Assembly: GCA_963708245.1 (NCBI GenBank)
Contig: OY970201.1
Span: 2,170,001 to 2,234,000 of the forward strand
Source: CAVYXK01 sp963708245
GTDB lineage: Bacteria > Pseudomonadota > Alphaproteobacteria > Acetobacterales > Acetobacteraceae
Direction: 5' to 3'
Length of the DNA stretch: 64,000 nt
Part shown: positions 1 to 8,974 of the stretch, one piece after another
Layout: each line of letters starts with the position of its first letter
Position numbering within the stretch: position 1 is the stretch's first letter
Program-made: the position numbers and the translations under genes
Notes under the pieces: generated by a model
Told to the model about the DNA's origin: nothing
Database searches by the model: none
The model's input: the letters and a program-made list of their open reading frames with translations, nothing else

Positions 1-116
1 TTTCGCTGGGTGCGGGTAAGACTTCGTTCCGCTCGATCCATCCGCGGCTGGTGTCGTTCGCAACTTGGCAGACGGAGGACCTCATCCGTCCCTGAATCCG
101 ATCCCGAGTCAGCCTT

Positions 117-192
117 CGGGCGGCTGGCCGGAGTCAAGCCTCGCGAAGCGACCGCCGCAGGCGGCTTGGGCTTGACGCCGGCCAGCCGCCCG
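117..192. repeat. 24-bp near-perfect inverted repeat (REP-like hairpin)
   Basis: Arms at 117-140 and 169-192 are complementary with a single mismatch, separated by 28 bp that is itself GC-rich and partly self-complementary. No gene is recognisable around it in 1-238. It looks like a REP-like or IS-associated palindrome rather than a terminator, since no T-run follows. It lies directly outside the left end of the first IS66 copy. Confidence 0.55.
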
Positions 193-297
193 CAAGCACA
201 ATGAGCGATCGGATGATGGGACACCGTTGGGGTGACCAGTATCCCTACGGTGACGACCGCCTTGTCTGAATAGTGGCGGCTTGATTTGCTTCGGGGG

Positions 298-738
298 ATG
301 ATAGGAAGCAAGCATGAGGCTGCCAGAGTGGCAGCCACAGATGGCGAGGCAAGCCCACGGATCGAGATCGTGGGAGAGCGGCGTCGGGCGCATGACGCTC
401 GGTTTCGAGCCAAGGTGGTGGGGGAGTCTGTGCAGCCTGGGGTACGCATCCAGGACGTTGCCCGCCGACACGGGATCTGCCCGAGCCTGGTCTATCGCTG
501 GCGTCGCCTCGCTGCAGCCGAGACTGCCTGCGGCTCGGAGCTGCATCTCTTCCCCGCGCGGATTGCGCCTGTTCCGAGCGAGACGCCGGCGGCATCAGAG
601 CCGTTGCCGTCTCGGGTGATAACGCCACGGCGAACGGGGTTGATCGAGATCGAGCTGAACGGCAGCGTGCGCGTGAGTATCGACGAAGGAGTGAGCGTTG
701 CGGCGCTCCGCCGCGTGCTGTCGGTGTTGCGCGGATGA
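298..738 (+). CDS. tnpA: IS66 accessory protein TnpA
   Basis: A 146-residue IS66 TnpA-type protein, predicted to bind DNA and assist transposition. It contains a helix-turn-helix region around VQPGVRIQDVARRHGI followed by SLVYRWRR, the usual orfA pattern, and a C-terminal half ending in SVAALRRVLSVLRG. ATG 298 is chosen over the upstream TTG at 286 because a G-rich Shine-Dalgarno-like run (CGGGGG) precedes it. Its stop overlaps the tnpB start by 4 bp (ATGA), indicating translational coupling. Confidence 0.85.
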   Translation: MIGSKHEAARVAATDGEASPRIEIVGERRRAHDARFRAKVVGESVQPGVRIQDVARRHGICPSLVYRWRRLAAAETACGSELHLFPARIAPVPSETPAASEPLPSRVITPRRTGLIEIELNGSVRVSIDEGVSVAALRRVLSVLRG

Positions 739-1082
739 TGATGCCACCCTCGGGTATGCGCGTCTGGCTGGCCGCAGGCAGGACCGATATGCGTCGCGGG
801 ATGAATGGCCTTGCCCTGCAAGTACAACAGTCCCTGCAGCGCAACCCGCACGCCGGCGATGCGTATGTTTTCCGGGGTCGTCGGGGTGATCTGATAAAGG
901 TTCTTTGGCATGACGGCCTCGGCATGTCGCTATATGCCAAGCGACTCGAGCGCGGTCGGTTCATCTGGCCATCGCCGGCGGATGGAGTGGTTGCGATTAC
1001 GGCGGCCCAACTCGGCTACATGCTAGAGGGAATCGACTGGAGACACCCGCAGCGAACCTGGCGACCGGAACTGGCGGGCTAA
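735..1082 (+). CDS. tnpB: IS66 accessory protein TnpB (Orf2)
   Basis: 115 residues, the normal length for IS66 Orf2. Diagnostic motifs are VWLAAGRTDMRRGMNGLA near the N terminus and FRGRRGDLIKVLWHDGLGM in the middle, ending with GFIW-type FIWPSPADG and YMLEGIDW. The start overlaps the tnpA stop by 4 bp. TnpB is needed for IS66 transposition although its biochemical role is unclear. Only copy A retains this gene; in copy B a 730-bp deletion removed it. Confidence 0.9.
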   Translation: MMMPPSGMRVWLAAGRTDMRRGMNGLALQVQQSLQRNPHAGDAYVFRGRRGDLIKVLWHDGLGMSLYAKRLERGRFIWPSPADGVVAITAAQLGYMLEGIDWRHPQRTWRPELAG

Positions 1083-1166
1083 GATTGGACTAGTTGCACA
1101 GTTGCCGGGGTTTTTTTGAAGATTTCGCGTGCATGACCACGGGCGAGTGTGATTTCAGTTGTCGGC

Positions 1167-2736
1167 ATGAGCGATTCGGCCGGTACACTTCCGGATGACA
1201 TCGACGCGCTGAAAGCAGCGCTAATCTCCGAGCAGGCCGCGCGGCGTGATTTTGAGGCTCGTGCCGCTGGTGCCGAGGCGATGGTTGCGCATCTGAAGCT
1301 GCTAATCGCCAAGATGAAGCGTGACCGCTTCGGCGCCTCCGCCGAGCGTGGACGCAAGCTGCTCGATCAGTTGGAGATGCAGATCGAGGAACTCGAGACC
1401 GCTGCCGCCGAGGACGAAGCGGCTGCCGCTCATGCGGCCACGAACAGGACGAACGTGCGCCCGTTCACACGCGCCAAGCCGGTGCGCGCACCGTTACCGG
1501 CGCACCTGCCGCGCGAGCGGCTGGTGCTGCCGTCGCCGACAAGCTGTCCGTGCTGTGGCGGTCAGCTCACCAAGCTCGGCGAGACCACCACCGAGACGTT
1601 GGAGAGCATTCCACGGACCTACAAGGTGATCCAGACGGTGCGAGAGAAGTTCTCCTGCCGCTCGTGCGAGACGATCACGCAGCCGCCGGCGCCGTTCCAT
1701 CCGATTTCCCGTGGCCGCGCCGGTCCGGACCTGCTGGCGACGATCGTCCATGGCAAGTTCGGCGAGCATCAGCCGTTGAACCGCCAAAGCGAGCGGTTTG
1801 CCCGCGAGGGCATCGATCTCAGCGTCTCCACACTGGCCGATTGGGTGGGTGCCTGCACGACGGCGCTGTCGCCATTGGTGACGCTGATCAAGGCCCACGT
1901 ACTCGCCGCCGAGCGCCTACACGGCGATGAGACCACCGTGCCGGTGTTGGCCAAGGTCAAGACCGTCACCGGCCGATTATGGACCTATGTGCGCGACGAC
2001 CAGCCGTTCGGTGGCGCGGCACCGCCAGCGGCGATCTTCTTCTATTCGCGCGATCGCAGCGGCGAGCATCCGTGCCGACATCTCGCCGGCTACGCGGGCA
2101 TTCTGCAAGCCGACGCCTATGCCGGGTTCAACGACCTCTACCACCCCGCACGCCAGCCTGGTCCGATCATTGAGGCCGCGTGTTGGGCACACGGACGGCG
2201 CAAACTGTTCGTGCTCGCCGAAGTTGCCAAGGCGCCGCTCGCGATCGAGGCGGTGCGCCGGATCGATGCGATCTTCGATGTCGAACGCGACATCAACGGC
2301 CTGCCAGCGACCCAACGGCAGGCCGTAAGACAGGTCCGGGTCGCGCTCCCTCGAGAGCTGGATGCGCGTCGAACGCGGCAAGCTCTCGCGTCATGCCGAC
2401 GTCGCGAAGGCGATGGACTACATGCTCAAGCGATGGGATGCCTTTGCGCGCTTCCTTGCCGATGGACGCATCTGCCTGACCAACAATGCGGCGGAACGCG
2501 CGCTGCGCGGAATTGCACTCGGGCGCAAGTCATGGCTGTTCGCCGGTTCGGACCGCGGCGGGGAGAGGGCAGCGGCGATGTATTCGCTGATTGCGTCGGC
2601 AAAGTTGAACAACATCGATCCGCGCGCCTGGCTCGCCGACGTGCTCGCGCGCATCGGTGATCACCCAGTCTCGCGGTTGCACGAACTGCTGCCCTGGCAT
2701 TGGCCGCGAGCTACTCGCGTCGACCGCGCGGCCTGA
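1167..2736 (+). pseudogene. tnpC: IS66 transposase TnpC, disrupted by an 11-bp deletion
   Basis: DDE transposase of IS66. An N-terminal coiled region (KLLIAKMKRDRFG), a zinc finger (CPCCGG ... CRSC), and the DDE core including ERLHGDETTVPV and the D of ILQADAYAGF are readable from ATG 1167. Copy B reads VRVAPLATSLESW where copy A reads VRVALPRELD: 11 bp are missing near 2352, and the original C terminus (ICLTNNAAERALRGI, with the likely catalytic Glu) continues in another frame from 2362 to 2736. The shifted frame ends at 2660. The transposase is therefore broken. Confidence 0.9.
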
Positions 2737-2739
2737 TCA

Positions 2740-2946
2740 ATGGCGGCGCCCAGTTCCGTCTCCACCATCGGCCGGGTGGCCAAGATGCTCGGCGAGGACG
2801 AGGACCTCTTGCGCGACATCGCCCTCGATATGGAGCCGGAAGACGGTGTCCTCACCGTCTGGGACATCGACGAAATGTCCACCGTTGCCTTTACCGCCGA
2901 AGGTATCGAGAACCTCAAGGAACTCCTCGCGGACCTCAAGAGGTAG
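2740..2946 (+). CDS. small IS66-associated ORF, function unknown
   Basis: A 68-residue acidic protein (GRVAKMLGEDEDLLRDIALD ... LKELLADLKR) starting 3 bp after the tnpC stop and present identically in copy B (41099-41305), so it is part of the IS. Similar short ORFs are often annotated at the 3' end of IS66 tnpC. No catalytic motif is visible. Its retention without change in both damaged copies argues for a real reading frame, but no function can be assigned. Confidence 0.6.
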   Translation: MAAPSSVSTIGRVAKMLGEDEDLLRDIALDMEPEDGVLTVWDIDEMSTVAFTAEGIENLKELLADLKR

Positions 2947-3082
2947 GCGACACCAGTGCGTCGTCCGCATGCTTGGTCGACGGCCGTGCAACACCGCGGC
3001 ACTCGGCGGATGCTTACGGTGACCACAGGCTGAGCTATCTACCTATGGCAAATATGGTCCTTATGCGCAACAAGCACTCTCC

Positions 3083-3110
3083 GCGGGGTTACCGCCCCGC
3101 TCCGCTTTTT
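3083..3110 (+). terminator. rho-independent terminator-like hairpin
   Basis: Stem GCGGGG / CCCCGC with a 6-nt loop at 3083-3100, followed by TCCGC and a run of five T residues. It lies between the IS66 right end and the IS630 element and would terminate plus-strand transcripts leaving the IS. Confidence 0.5.
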
Positions 3111-3133
3111 CTCCTTGACTACGGGTAGGAAGT

Positions 3134-4314
3134 CCAACCGCCCTAGACAGTGACACACGCCCAGTCGCGGGTTCCGATTGAGCGGATGCGGTCTGGATCA
3201 TCGATCAGGAAGTTCCACGCATCCTTGCAAGCCTCAATGATCGCCTCGTAGGTGTCCCAGACGAGATTGCATAGCTTGTTGGCGCGCAGGTATTCCCAGA
3301 CATTCTCCATCGAGTTCAGCTCCGGCGAGTAGGGCGGCAGAGGCACCAGCGTAATATTGCCCGGCACCTTCAGCTTTTTGCCGCGCTGGTGCCAGCCGGC
3401 CTGGTCGCAGAGCATAGCAGCATGCGCACCAGGGCTGACCTGAGTGCTGAGTTCCTCGAGTAGCTCATTCATTCCCTCGGTGTTGGCCGCGGGCATGATA
3501 ACCGCCGCGCCGACGCCGCGAGCGGGGCAGATCGCCCCATAGAGATAAGCGGACTCGTGGCGGTTGTCCCGCACCATCGGCGGCCGCGAGCCGATCGGCG
3601 CCCAGATATAGGCGTGCGTGCCCTTCTGACCGACACGGGCCTCGTCCTGAAACCACACCTCGATCGGCGTACCAGGCGTGGTGGAGAGAAGAAGGTCCTT
3701 CAGGCAACTGCCGAAGTTTTTTTAAAAGCCTCCTGCGCCGCGGCGTCCTTCTTCGGATGGAACGGGCGCGGCTGCAGACGGGTCAGACCCAACTTGCGCA
3801 GCCATTTGCCGATGGTCCGCTCGTTCACTCGCACGCCGAACCGGCGTTTCACCTCGTCGCGCAGATCAACGCAGCGCCAACGCACCACCTTGGCCGTCTT
3901 CGGATCAGGCCCCTTGATCACGATCTCCTTCAGCTCATTCATCTGCGCTTCCGTGAGAAATGCCTCCCGACCATTGCCGTGGCGCGATTCCAGACCGGCA
4001 ATCCCCGCCGCGTTGTAGCGGTGCACCCAGTCCCGCAGGGTCTGGCGATCCATGCCGGACTGCTCCGCCGCCTCGCTGCGCGACCGACCCTCCAGGATCA
4101 GGGCGATCGCTAGCAAGCGGCGGACCTGCGCGCCGTCGTCGCTCTTGGCCGCCACCTCACGCAGCGCCGCCGCCGTGTGCTTTGTGCCGGTGATGATGAT
4201 CGCTTGCCCCATCCGGTCCTCCCCTCCATCCAAATCGATGTCGGGCAACACCGAATCGTAACTTGGCGAGTCAGGGAAGCCCCCCACCCGAGAGTCGAGA
4301 GATCGGGCGGTTGG
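3134..4314 (-). mobile_element. IS630-family insertion sequence
   Basis: The two-frame transposase (3143-4212) is bounded by a 10-bp inverted repeat, CCAACCGCCC at 3134-3143 and GGGCGGTTGG at 4305-4314. The right repeat abuts TATA, consistent with the TA target preference of IS630; the left flank has no TA directly adjacent, so the exact left end is uncertain. Confidence 0.7.
3143..4212 (-). CDS. IS630-family transposase made by -1 programmed frameshifting
   Basis: OrfA (4212 to about 3715) begins MGQAIIITGTKHTAAALREV after an AGGGGAGGA-type ribosome site and contains two helix-turn-helix segments (GMDRQTLRDWVHRYN and NERTIGKWLRKLGL). OrfB carries the DDE core: WFQDEARVGQKG, LCDQAGWHQ and PYSPELNSMENVWEYLR. 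OrfA stops just after the junction (EAFKKTSAVA), but the minus-strand sequence TTTTAAAAAAAC holds the canonical A_AAA_AAC slippery heptamer; a -1 shift gives EAFKKNFGSCLKDLLL running into WFQDE, matching the family. The element therefore looks intact, with expression controlled by the frameshift. Confidence 0.82.
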
Positions 4315-4696
4315 TATAACACCTGATAAGTGGCCTGCCCACGTGTCGGATTTCGTGCTTCTATCGTCCGCACGGCCCAAGCCCGCCAACTGGCCCGCCG
4401 GCCCGATGGCGAGAACCCCCCGCACCTCGCGCCGCGCCCACGATCGCCAAGAAGGCGTACCAGGCTGCGGCCGACGCAGCCGCGACGCTGCGCGCCTACG
4501 CTGCCGATCTCGCCCAAGGCCGGCGGTCACATGCACCGCACTGAAGGGCGGGACATATGACTGCACCTGACCATTCGCCGGAATCGCGTTGAAAGCCCTT
4601 GCACGCGGGGGCTATCCACATATGATTTGTGCAACTGAGGGGCGTAGGTGGCTGTGGAGGTAGGTTGGTAGTCAACCAACATGGTTTGAGGAGTCC
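4315..4696. other. 382 bp without a recognisable gene
   Basis: A short plus-strand stretch near 4440-4520 reads TIAKKAYQAAADAAATLRAY, protein-like in composition but without start or homology that can be recognised; it may be a relic cut by the IS630 insertion. Nothing else is seen. Confidence 0.4.
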
Positions 4697-5125
4697 ATGC
4701 TGATCAACGGCAAATGTCACTGCGGCAATATCTCCTTTTCACTCGAGTGGCCGGGGGAAGCTGATATCTCAGCGCGGGCGTGCGGCTGCTCTTTTTGTAT
4801 TAAACATGGTGGCGTGTGGACATCCAAGCCGGGGGCAACATTGAATGTGAGGGTTCATGATCGGGTAGCTTCATCGAAGTATGCTTTCGGAACGCAAACC
4901 GCCAGGTTTCACGTTTGCTCCCGATGCGGAGTAGTGCCCTTCGTTTCCAGCGAGATCGCAAATCGTCTGTACGCGGTCGTCAACGTCAACACATTCGAAG
5001 GGGTCGACCCGTCTCTGCTTCATAGAGCGGACTCAAACTTTGAAGGGGAGGACGTTGAATCGCGCCTTTCGCGTAGAGCACACAACTGGATCGACAACGT
5101 CCACATTGAAGAAGATCAGCGGTAG
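4697..5125 (+). CDS. GFA/CENP-V-family zinc protein
   Basis: 142 residues, the normal length of the glutathione-dependent formaldehyde-activating enzyme (GFA) family. Metal-binding cysteines are in CHCG near the N terminus, CGCSFC in the middle and CSRCG in the second half, as in the family's fold. Start ATG 4697 follows GAGGAG. Family members are often annotated as carbon-sulfur lyases; the substrate here is unknown. Base composition is visibly more AT-rich than the surroundings (many A/T third positions), suggesting separate acquisition. It stands alone. Confidence 0.85.
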   Translation: MLINGKCHCGNISFSLEWPGEADISARACGCSFCIKHGGVWTSKPGATLNVRVHDRVASSKYAFGTQTARFHVCSRCGVVPFVSSEIANRLYAVVNVNTFEGVDPSLLHRADSNFEGEDVESRLSRRAHNWIDNVHIEEDQR

Positions 5126-5330
5126 GATAGTCGACCCATTTTTATTCCGGTCATACCTTCCGGGAAGTCCGGAAGTCTTAATTCTGCACACAACAGCTTG
5201 CCCGCGGGTCGCGGCCTTCGTCGATCCCAGCATCGATAGCAAGGTTGCGCTGAAACCGGCCGCCCGCCTCAAATCACTGCCGGTGGATGGGGGCTGGACT
5301 GTGGAATATTTGCGCGACTTCCGACGGCCC

Positions 5331-6185
5331 TCACGTGCCGGCGACCTCCTTGAACTTCCGCAGGATGTCGATGTGTCTATCGAAGGTCGTCACGCGGAAG
5401 ACCGGGTAGAGCATGACGATTTGCGCGCCGAGTTTCCGCCATCCCTCCGCCGCGGCCCCCCACAGATCGGGCTTCGCCTCCTGCATCCTGAGCCAGCCTT
5501 CAAGGCCGAACTTCGCGGGATCGCGGCCGAACGCGCGCAAATGTCCGCGCAGCACTTCGAGCTGCGGCTCGGCATCGGCGGGCGCCATGATTGGCATCCA
5601 GCCGTCGCCGATCTTGGCCGCGCGTTTCACCACCGCATCCGAGGAGCCACCGAACCAGATGGGAATCGGCTGCTGCACCGGGCGCGGCAGGATGTTGACG
5701 GATTCGAGGTCGTGGAAGCGGCCCTGGAAGGTCACAAGGTCTTCGGTCCAGAGCCGGCGCATCACCTCGATCTGCTCGGTCTGGCGGGCGCCACGGGTGC
5801 GCCAGTCCGTGCCGAGCGCCTGGTCTTCGACATGGTTCCAGCCGACGCCGACGCCGAGCCGCAGCCGGCCACCACTCAACAGATCAACCTCGGCCGCCTG
5901 CTTCGCGACGACACCGGTTTGCCGCTGTGGAAGGATCAACACGCCGCTGGTCAGGCCGATCCGTTTCGTCACCGCAGCCAGGAAGGCGAGCGTCATGAAG
6001 GTCTCGTGAAACGGATCAGTTTCCTTGTAGACAGGCTTGAAGTCGCCGCGCGCGGTAGCGCCGAACACATGGTCGGGCACCTCGATATGGTCGTAACCGA
6101 GGTCTTCGGCGGCCTGTGCCCAGTCGCGGATTTTCGCGGGGTCGGAGCCGATGTCGCGTGTAGGGAACCAAGTGCTGAGCTGCAT
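5331..6185 (-). CDS. LLM-class F420-dependent oxidoreductase
   Basis: 284 residues from ATG 6185 (MQLSTWFPTRDIGSDP). Luciferase-like monooxygenase fold features: EVPDHVFGA near the N terminus, LTSGVLILPQRQTGVVAKQ, the conserved LLSGGRLRLGVGVGWN, and IPIWFGGSSDAVVKRAA. Members use F420H2 or FMN to reduce or oxidise diverse substrates; the substrate cannot be read from sequence. The frame runs open upstream to 6401, but the upstream part is not family-like, so the internal ATG is preferred. It diverges from the broken creatininase gene. Confidence 0.85.
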   Translation of the reverse strand: MQLSTWFPTRDIGSDPAKIRDWAQAAEDLGYDHIEVPDHVFGATARGDFKPVYKETDPFHETFMTLAFLAAVTKRIGLTSGVLILPQRQTGVVAKQAAEVDLLSGGRLRLGVGVGWNHVEDQALGTDWRTRGARQTEQIEVMRRLWTEDLVTFQGRFHDLESVNILPRPVQQPIPIWFGGSSDAVVKRAAKIGDGWMPIMAPADAEPQLEVLRGHLRAFGRDPAKFGLEGWLRMQEAKPDLWGAAAEGWRKLGAQIVMLYPVFRVTTFDRHIDILRKFKEVAGT

Positions 6186-6403
6186 GGAAACCACCCAGGA
6201 TTGATGATGCGGCAGCTTCGCACAGTGGTCCAGCGTGGCAAACCAGCTATCCAATCGTCGCCTATGCCGTGAGATTGCAGGCGCGAACGCCACCGCTGCG
6301 ACGGAAAGCCACCTCAGCATCCTGCTAGGTTTGGTGCCTTCGGCCCACCTGGCGCGCGCGCCGCATTCATGAAGCGCCGCCCGACCGCATAAGAGGAACA
6401 TCG

Positions 6404-6895
6404 ATGACCAAGCTCCGCATGAGCGGACTCACGGCCGGGGAGGCGCGCGAGGAAATTCAAATGGGCGCAACCCAGTGATCCTATTGCCGATGGGTAGCCA
6501 CGAGGACCAGGGACCACACGCCCCGATGGGCGACTGGATGTTGGCCGACGCTCTCGCGGAACGCATCGCCGCCGGGACGACCGAACGCGGCACCCGCACG
6601 CTGATGGCACCGACTCTGCGGTTCGGCGGCGCCGATTATTCCGGTTCCATGCCGGGCGGCATCGCGCTGGACCAAGCGACGCTGCGCGCGGTGATCGGCG
6701 ATGTGCTGAACTGCCTGCTGCGTCACGGGCTGACCCGGATCGTCTTTATCAGCGGACACGGCGGCAACGTGCAGGCGATCCACGACGCGACACACCCGAT
6801 CTGGGTGGAGCGCTGGATTCTGATCCCTAGCCTCTATTTCTGGCGCATCGGCTATTCGCTGCTGCCCGGCATCGTCGGCCGCGAGCGGCATTGCC
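6404..6895 (+). pseudogene. creatininase-family amidohydrolase, frameshifted and 3'-truncated
   Basis: Starts at ATG 6404 after AGAGGA and reads MTKLRMSGLTAGEAREEI, then shifts frame near 6465 (one nucleotide missing) into VILLPMGSHEDQGPHAPMGD, the creatininase motif with metal ligands. The core continues through SGHGGNVQAIHDATHP to LPGIVG and then ends at about 6893, where the IS6-type remnant begins. The family is about 250 residues; roughly the last third is gone. Non-functional. Confidence 0.8.
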
Positions 6896-6898
6896 AAG

Positions 6899-7545
6899 CT
6901 AATGCGTGAGAGGTCGAGTTCGGCAGAGTGACGGCAGTTGCGCAACTCTATGCCGCCATCCGACGCAGGTCTCCTGTTTCCAGATCCGGAAGGCGTTCGC
7001 GCGAGCGCGACGGTAGGCATCGGCTGCCATGAGATGCCGACGTGGCCGGAAATGACCGTGTATCATGCCGTGTGCCGAGAGGAACCGCTTCGCCTGAACC
7101 GACGACTTGAACCGTTGCATTTGCCGCTCTCGCCTTCGCGTGGGCCGATGCGAATTCTCGGCACGATAATCGAGATAGCGGCTCGTCTGGTGCCGGAGAT
7201 CGGGCATCACCTCGCGATGCGCAACACCGTAGCTCCGCAGACCGTCGGTAATCAGGCGCCTCGGCTTGTACTTCAGCCCGTGCAGAAGCCGCTTAAAGAA
7301 CGCTTGGCCGCTGTCGCATTTCGTCGATCCTGCACGAAGATGTCGAGCACAACCCCGTGTTGATCCATAGCCCGCCAGAGATAGTGCAGCGTGCCGTTGA
7401 TCCGGATGAACATCTCCTCGAGGTGCCAGGTGTCGCCCGGCTTCGGTCGCCGCTTCAAGAGCCGTTTCGCGAAGTCGGCACCGAGTTTCTGGCACCAGTG
7501 TCGAATACTCTCGTGGGTCACGATCACGCCGCGGTCAGCGTCCCG
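6899..7545 (-). pseudogene. IS6-family transposase remnant (frameshifted, 5'-truncated)
   Basis: Minus-strand translation gives VIVTHESIRHWCQKLGADFA and WHLEEMFIRINGTLHYLWRA, then after a frameshift near 7320 AFFKRLLHGLKYKPRRLITD and NSHRPTRRRERQMQRFKS, the typical IS6 (IS26-like) DDE transposase order. The N-terminal helix-turn-helix region is missing, cut at about 7545. The element truncates the creatininase gene on its left. A shorter C-terminal fragment of a related transposase lies at 49566-49880. Confidence 0.85.
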
Positions 7546-7739
7546 TTAGGGTTTTGTGGACAACTCAGTGGCTACCAAGCGGTCCCAGGCAGGCAAGGCA
7601 GGATGCCAGACACACCGGTCGACCGCTAGCTCGAGGGTTTGTTCCGCGACCACCAAGCGAGTACCCGAGGCGCGAGGTCCGGGCAGTAAGGATCGCAGCG
7701 TTTCTGAATCTGCGCCTCGTCTCGGTGCGGACAGTCGCC

Positions 7740-7941
7740 CACCTGGGCGCCACGTTCGGTCATTCCGACCTCTCTGGCAATCTGCGCGCCGAATTCCTGC
7801 TCAGCCACTAATGCGGCGCCGGTGCCGAAATAGCGGCCGAGCCGGCACGCGCAGCTTGAGTGCGAGCGCGTTCGCCGTCAGCTCGCGCGCTGCGAGTTCG
7901 GATGCCAACGTGCGGCCAGGATGCACCGGTGGCAGCGTCAT
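7740..7941 (-). pseudogene. HigA-like addiction-module antitoxin, internally deleted
   Basis: From ATG 7941 it reads MTLPPVHPGRTLASELAARE and LTANALALKLRVPA, the N-terminal helix-turn-helix of HigA-family antitoxins. The middle is then missing and the reading continues out of frame as RLGRYFGTGAALVAEQEFGA, the usual HigA C-terminal helices. No HigB toxin is present beside it. Its ATG overlaps the stop of the XRE gene upstream (ATGA). Confidence 0.6.
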
Positions 7942-8305
7942 GCGGGTCCTGCCGGCAGCAAATCGTCCTCGCTCACGCCGAGCGCACCTGCAAGCTTTTG
8001 CAACGTCTCGACGCTGGGGCCTTTCTTCTTGCGCTCGATCTCCGACGGGTGAGAGGCGCAATGCCCGTCTTCCCGGCGAGCTCAGCCTGAGTGAGCCCGC
8101 GCTCGTCGCGCCAGATGACGATCGGATGCCCGCCGTCGAGCAGACGGCGCGTCTCCCAGGCCGTGAGGTAATCCCGTTCGGGGTTGATCTCACTGCCCGC
8201 CTCACGCTCGCGTTCGCGCGCAGCTTCTGTGACGGCGACGCGATCGGAGAAGTCTTCAAGCTCGTCGAGCAGTGCTTCCCAATCGGCCCGGCTGAGTGAG
8301 ACGGT
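7938..8305 (-). pseudogene. XRE-family antitoxin/regulator, frameshifted
   Basis: Minus strand reads WEALLDELEDFSDRVAVTEA, then NPERDYLTAWETRRLLDGGH and the helix-turn-helix IVIWRDERGLTQAELAGKTG. One nucleotide is lost near 8057, after which EIERKKKGPSVETLQKLAGA and LGVSEDDLLPAGPA complete the domain in another frame. The overall pattern fits small HTH antitoxins whose N-terminal part contacts a toxin. The 5' end lies at the junction with an RND permease fragment (about 8307), so the start is probably lost. Confidence 0.6.
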
Positions 8306-8307
8306 GC

Positions 8308-8565
8308 CCCGCCGCGGCGATCGTGCGCCGGGCGCGGCCTGTCCTGCTGACGGCGGTGGCCGCGATCCTTGGCCTGGTGCCGCTCGCTTTCTCGGTGTTC
8401 TGGGGACTGATGGCGATCGCGATCATGGGCGGGCTGCTGAGCGCCACGTTGCTGACTCTGTGCTTCCTGCCGGCGTTGTATGCCGCCTGGACGCGGGTTG
8501 AGCAGACAACCATCGCCACGCCGCAACAACGGTCGTTCGAGGTGGGAGCGTCGGTGGTTACATAA
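8308..8565 (+). pseudogene. RND efflux permease, C-terminal fragment
   Basis: About 85 residues: RRARPVLLTAVAAILGLVPL, FWGLMAIAIMGGLLSATLLT and LCFLPALYAAWTRVEQ are the last two transmembrane helices of an AcrB/MexB-type permease. More than 900 N-terminal residues are missing and the fragment starts directly at the junction with the antitoxin relics. It cannot be functional. Confidence 0.7.
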
Positions 8566-8599
8566 ACAGCAAGGGAGAGCGGTGCACGCACGGAAGTTG

Positions 8600-8880
8600 G
8601 GGGGCAGGTCAGTGCGCAGACGCCTCATTCCAAGGGTGTTCTCATCCTCTCAGGCTATCTTGCCGGTCGCTCCGCCTTGGATACGCCCATGTCGATGTAC
8701 GCCAGCCTGGTCTTCGAACAATCCTATGGCGGGTCGAAGGCGAAAGCGCTTCGTCCGCCGAGCTGTATGCCTTGCTGTTCGCTCTCGCCGAGGTACCGCT
8801 GCGCCGGGGCCTTTGCGGGGACGGGTTCGGTGAACCAGCACGCTCTGGTGCAAGCGATCGGCGGGGCGAAAACGAGGTGA
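8600..8880 (+). pseudogene. Lon-like (S16) protease, C-terminal fragment with frameshifts
   Basis: Reading across three frames: SKGVLILSGYLAGRSALDTP, MSMYASLVFEQSYGG, then GESASSAELYALLFALAEVP and GTGSVNQHALVQAIGG. This is the proteolytic domain of LonB/Lon-like ATP-dependent proteases, including the catalytic serine context (GESASSAE; usually GDSASSAE). The ATPase part and the catalytic lysine segment after VQAIGG are absent. At least two indels are present. Confidence 0.65.
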
Positions 8881-8946
8881 CCTGCATACGTACGTATCGG
8901 TGGGCTACATCCGCTCGACCGCGCGCCGGCACCGAACCCGTCGCAA

Positions 8947-8974
8947 CAAAGCCCGCTGGTTCGAGCGGGCTTTG
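8947..8974. terminator. perfect 11-bp stem hairpin, terminator-like
   Basis: CAAAGCCCGCT and AGCGGGCTTTG pair perfectly around a 6-nt loop (GGTTCG). The outer stem pairs A/T runs on both sides, giving the shape of a bidirectional rho-independent terminator, although the T-run is short. Confidence 0.45.

Larger units (their letters stand above)
239..3017 (+). mobile_element. IS66-family insertion sequence, copy A (2,779 bp), tnpC frameshifted
   Basis: The ends are set by comparison with copy B at 39317-41376: identity starts at GTATCCCTACGG and ends at GGATGCTTAC. Both copies are flanked by 8-bp direct repeats, here GGTGACCA at 231-238 and 3018-3025, the target-duplication length usual for IS66. 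The order tnpA, tnpB, tnpC plus a small downstream ORF is typical. Copy A keeps tnpA and tnpB but has lost 11 bp inside tnpC near 2352, so it should not move on its own. Copy B keeps the 11 bp but lost tnpB. Confidence 0.93.

Noticed and set aside
3700..4212. IS630 orfA as a truncated pseudogene
   Set aside because: The stop is bypassed by a canonical -1 slippery heptamer giving the full family sequence, so it is treated as programmed frameshifting.
5040..6272. 410-residue plus-strand frame
   Set aside because: Lies antisense to the LLM oxidoreductase, which has clear family motifs; the plus frame has none.
8947..8974. tRNA-like T-arm (GGTTCGA inside a stem)
   Set aside because: No matching acceptor, D-arm or anticodon arm upstream; it is a simple terminator-like hairpin.
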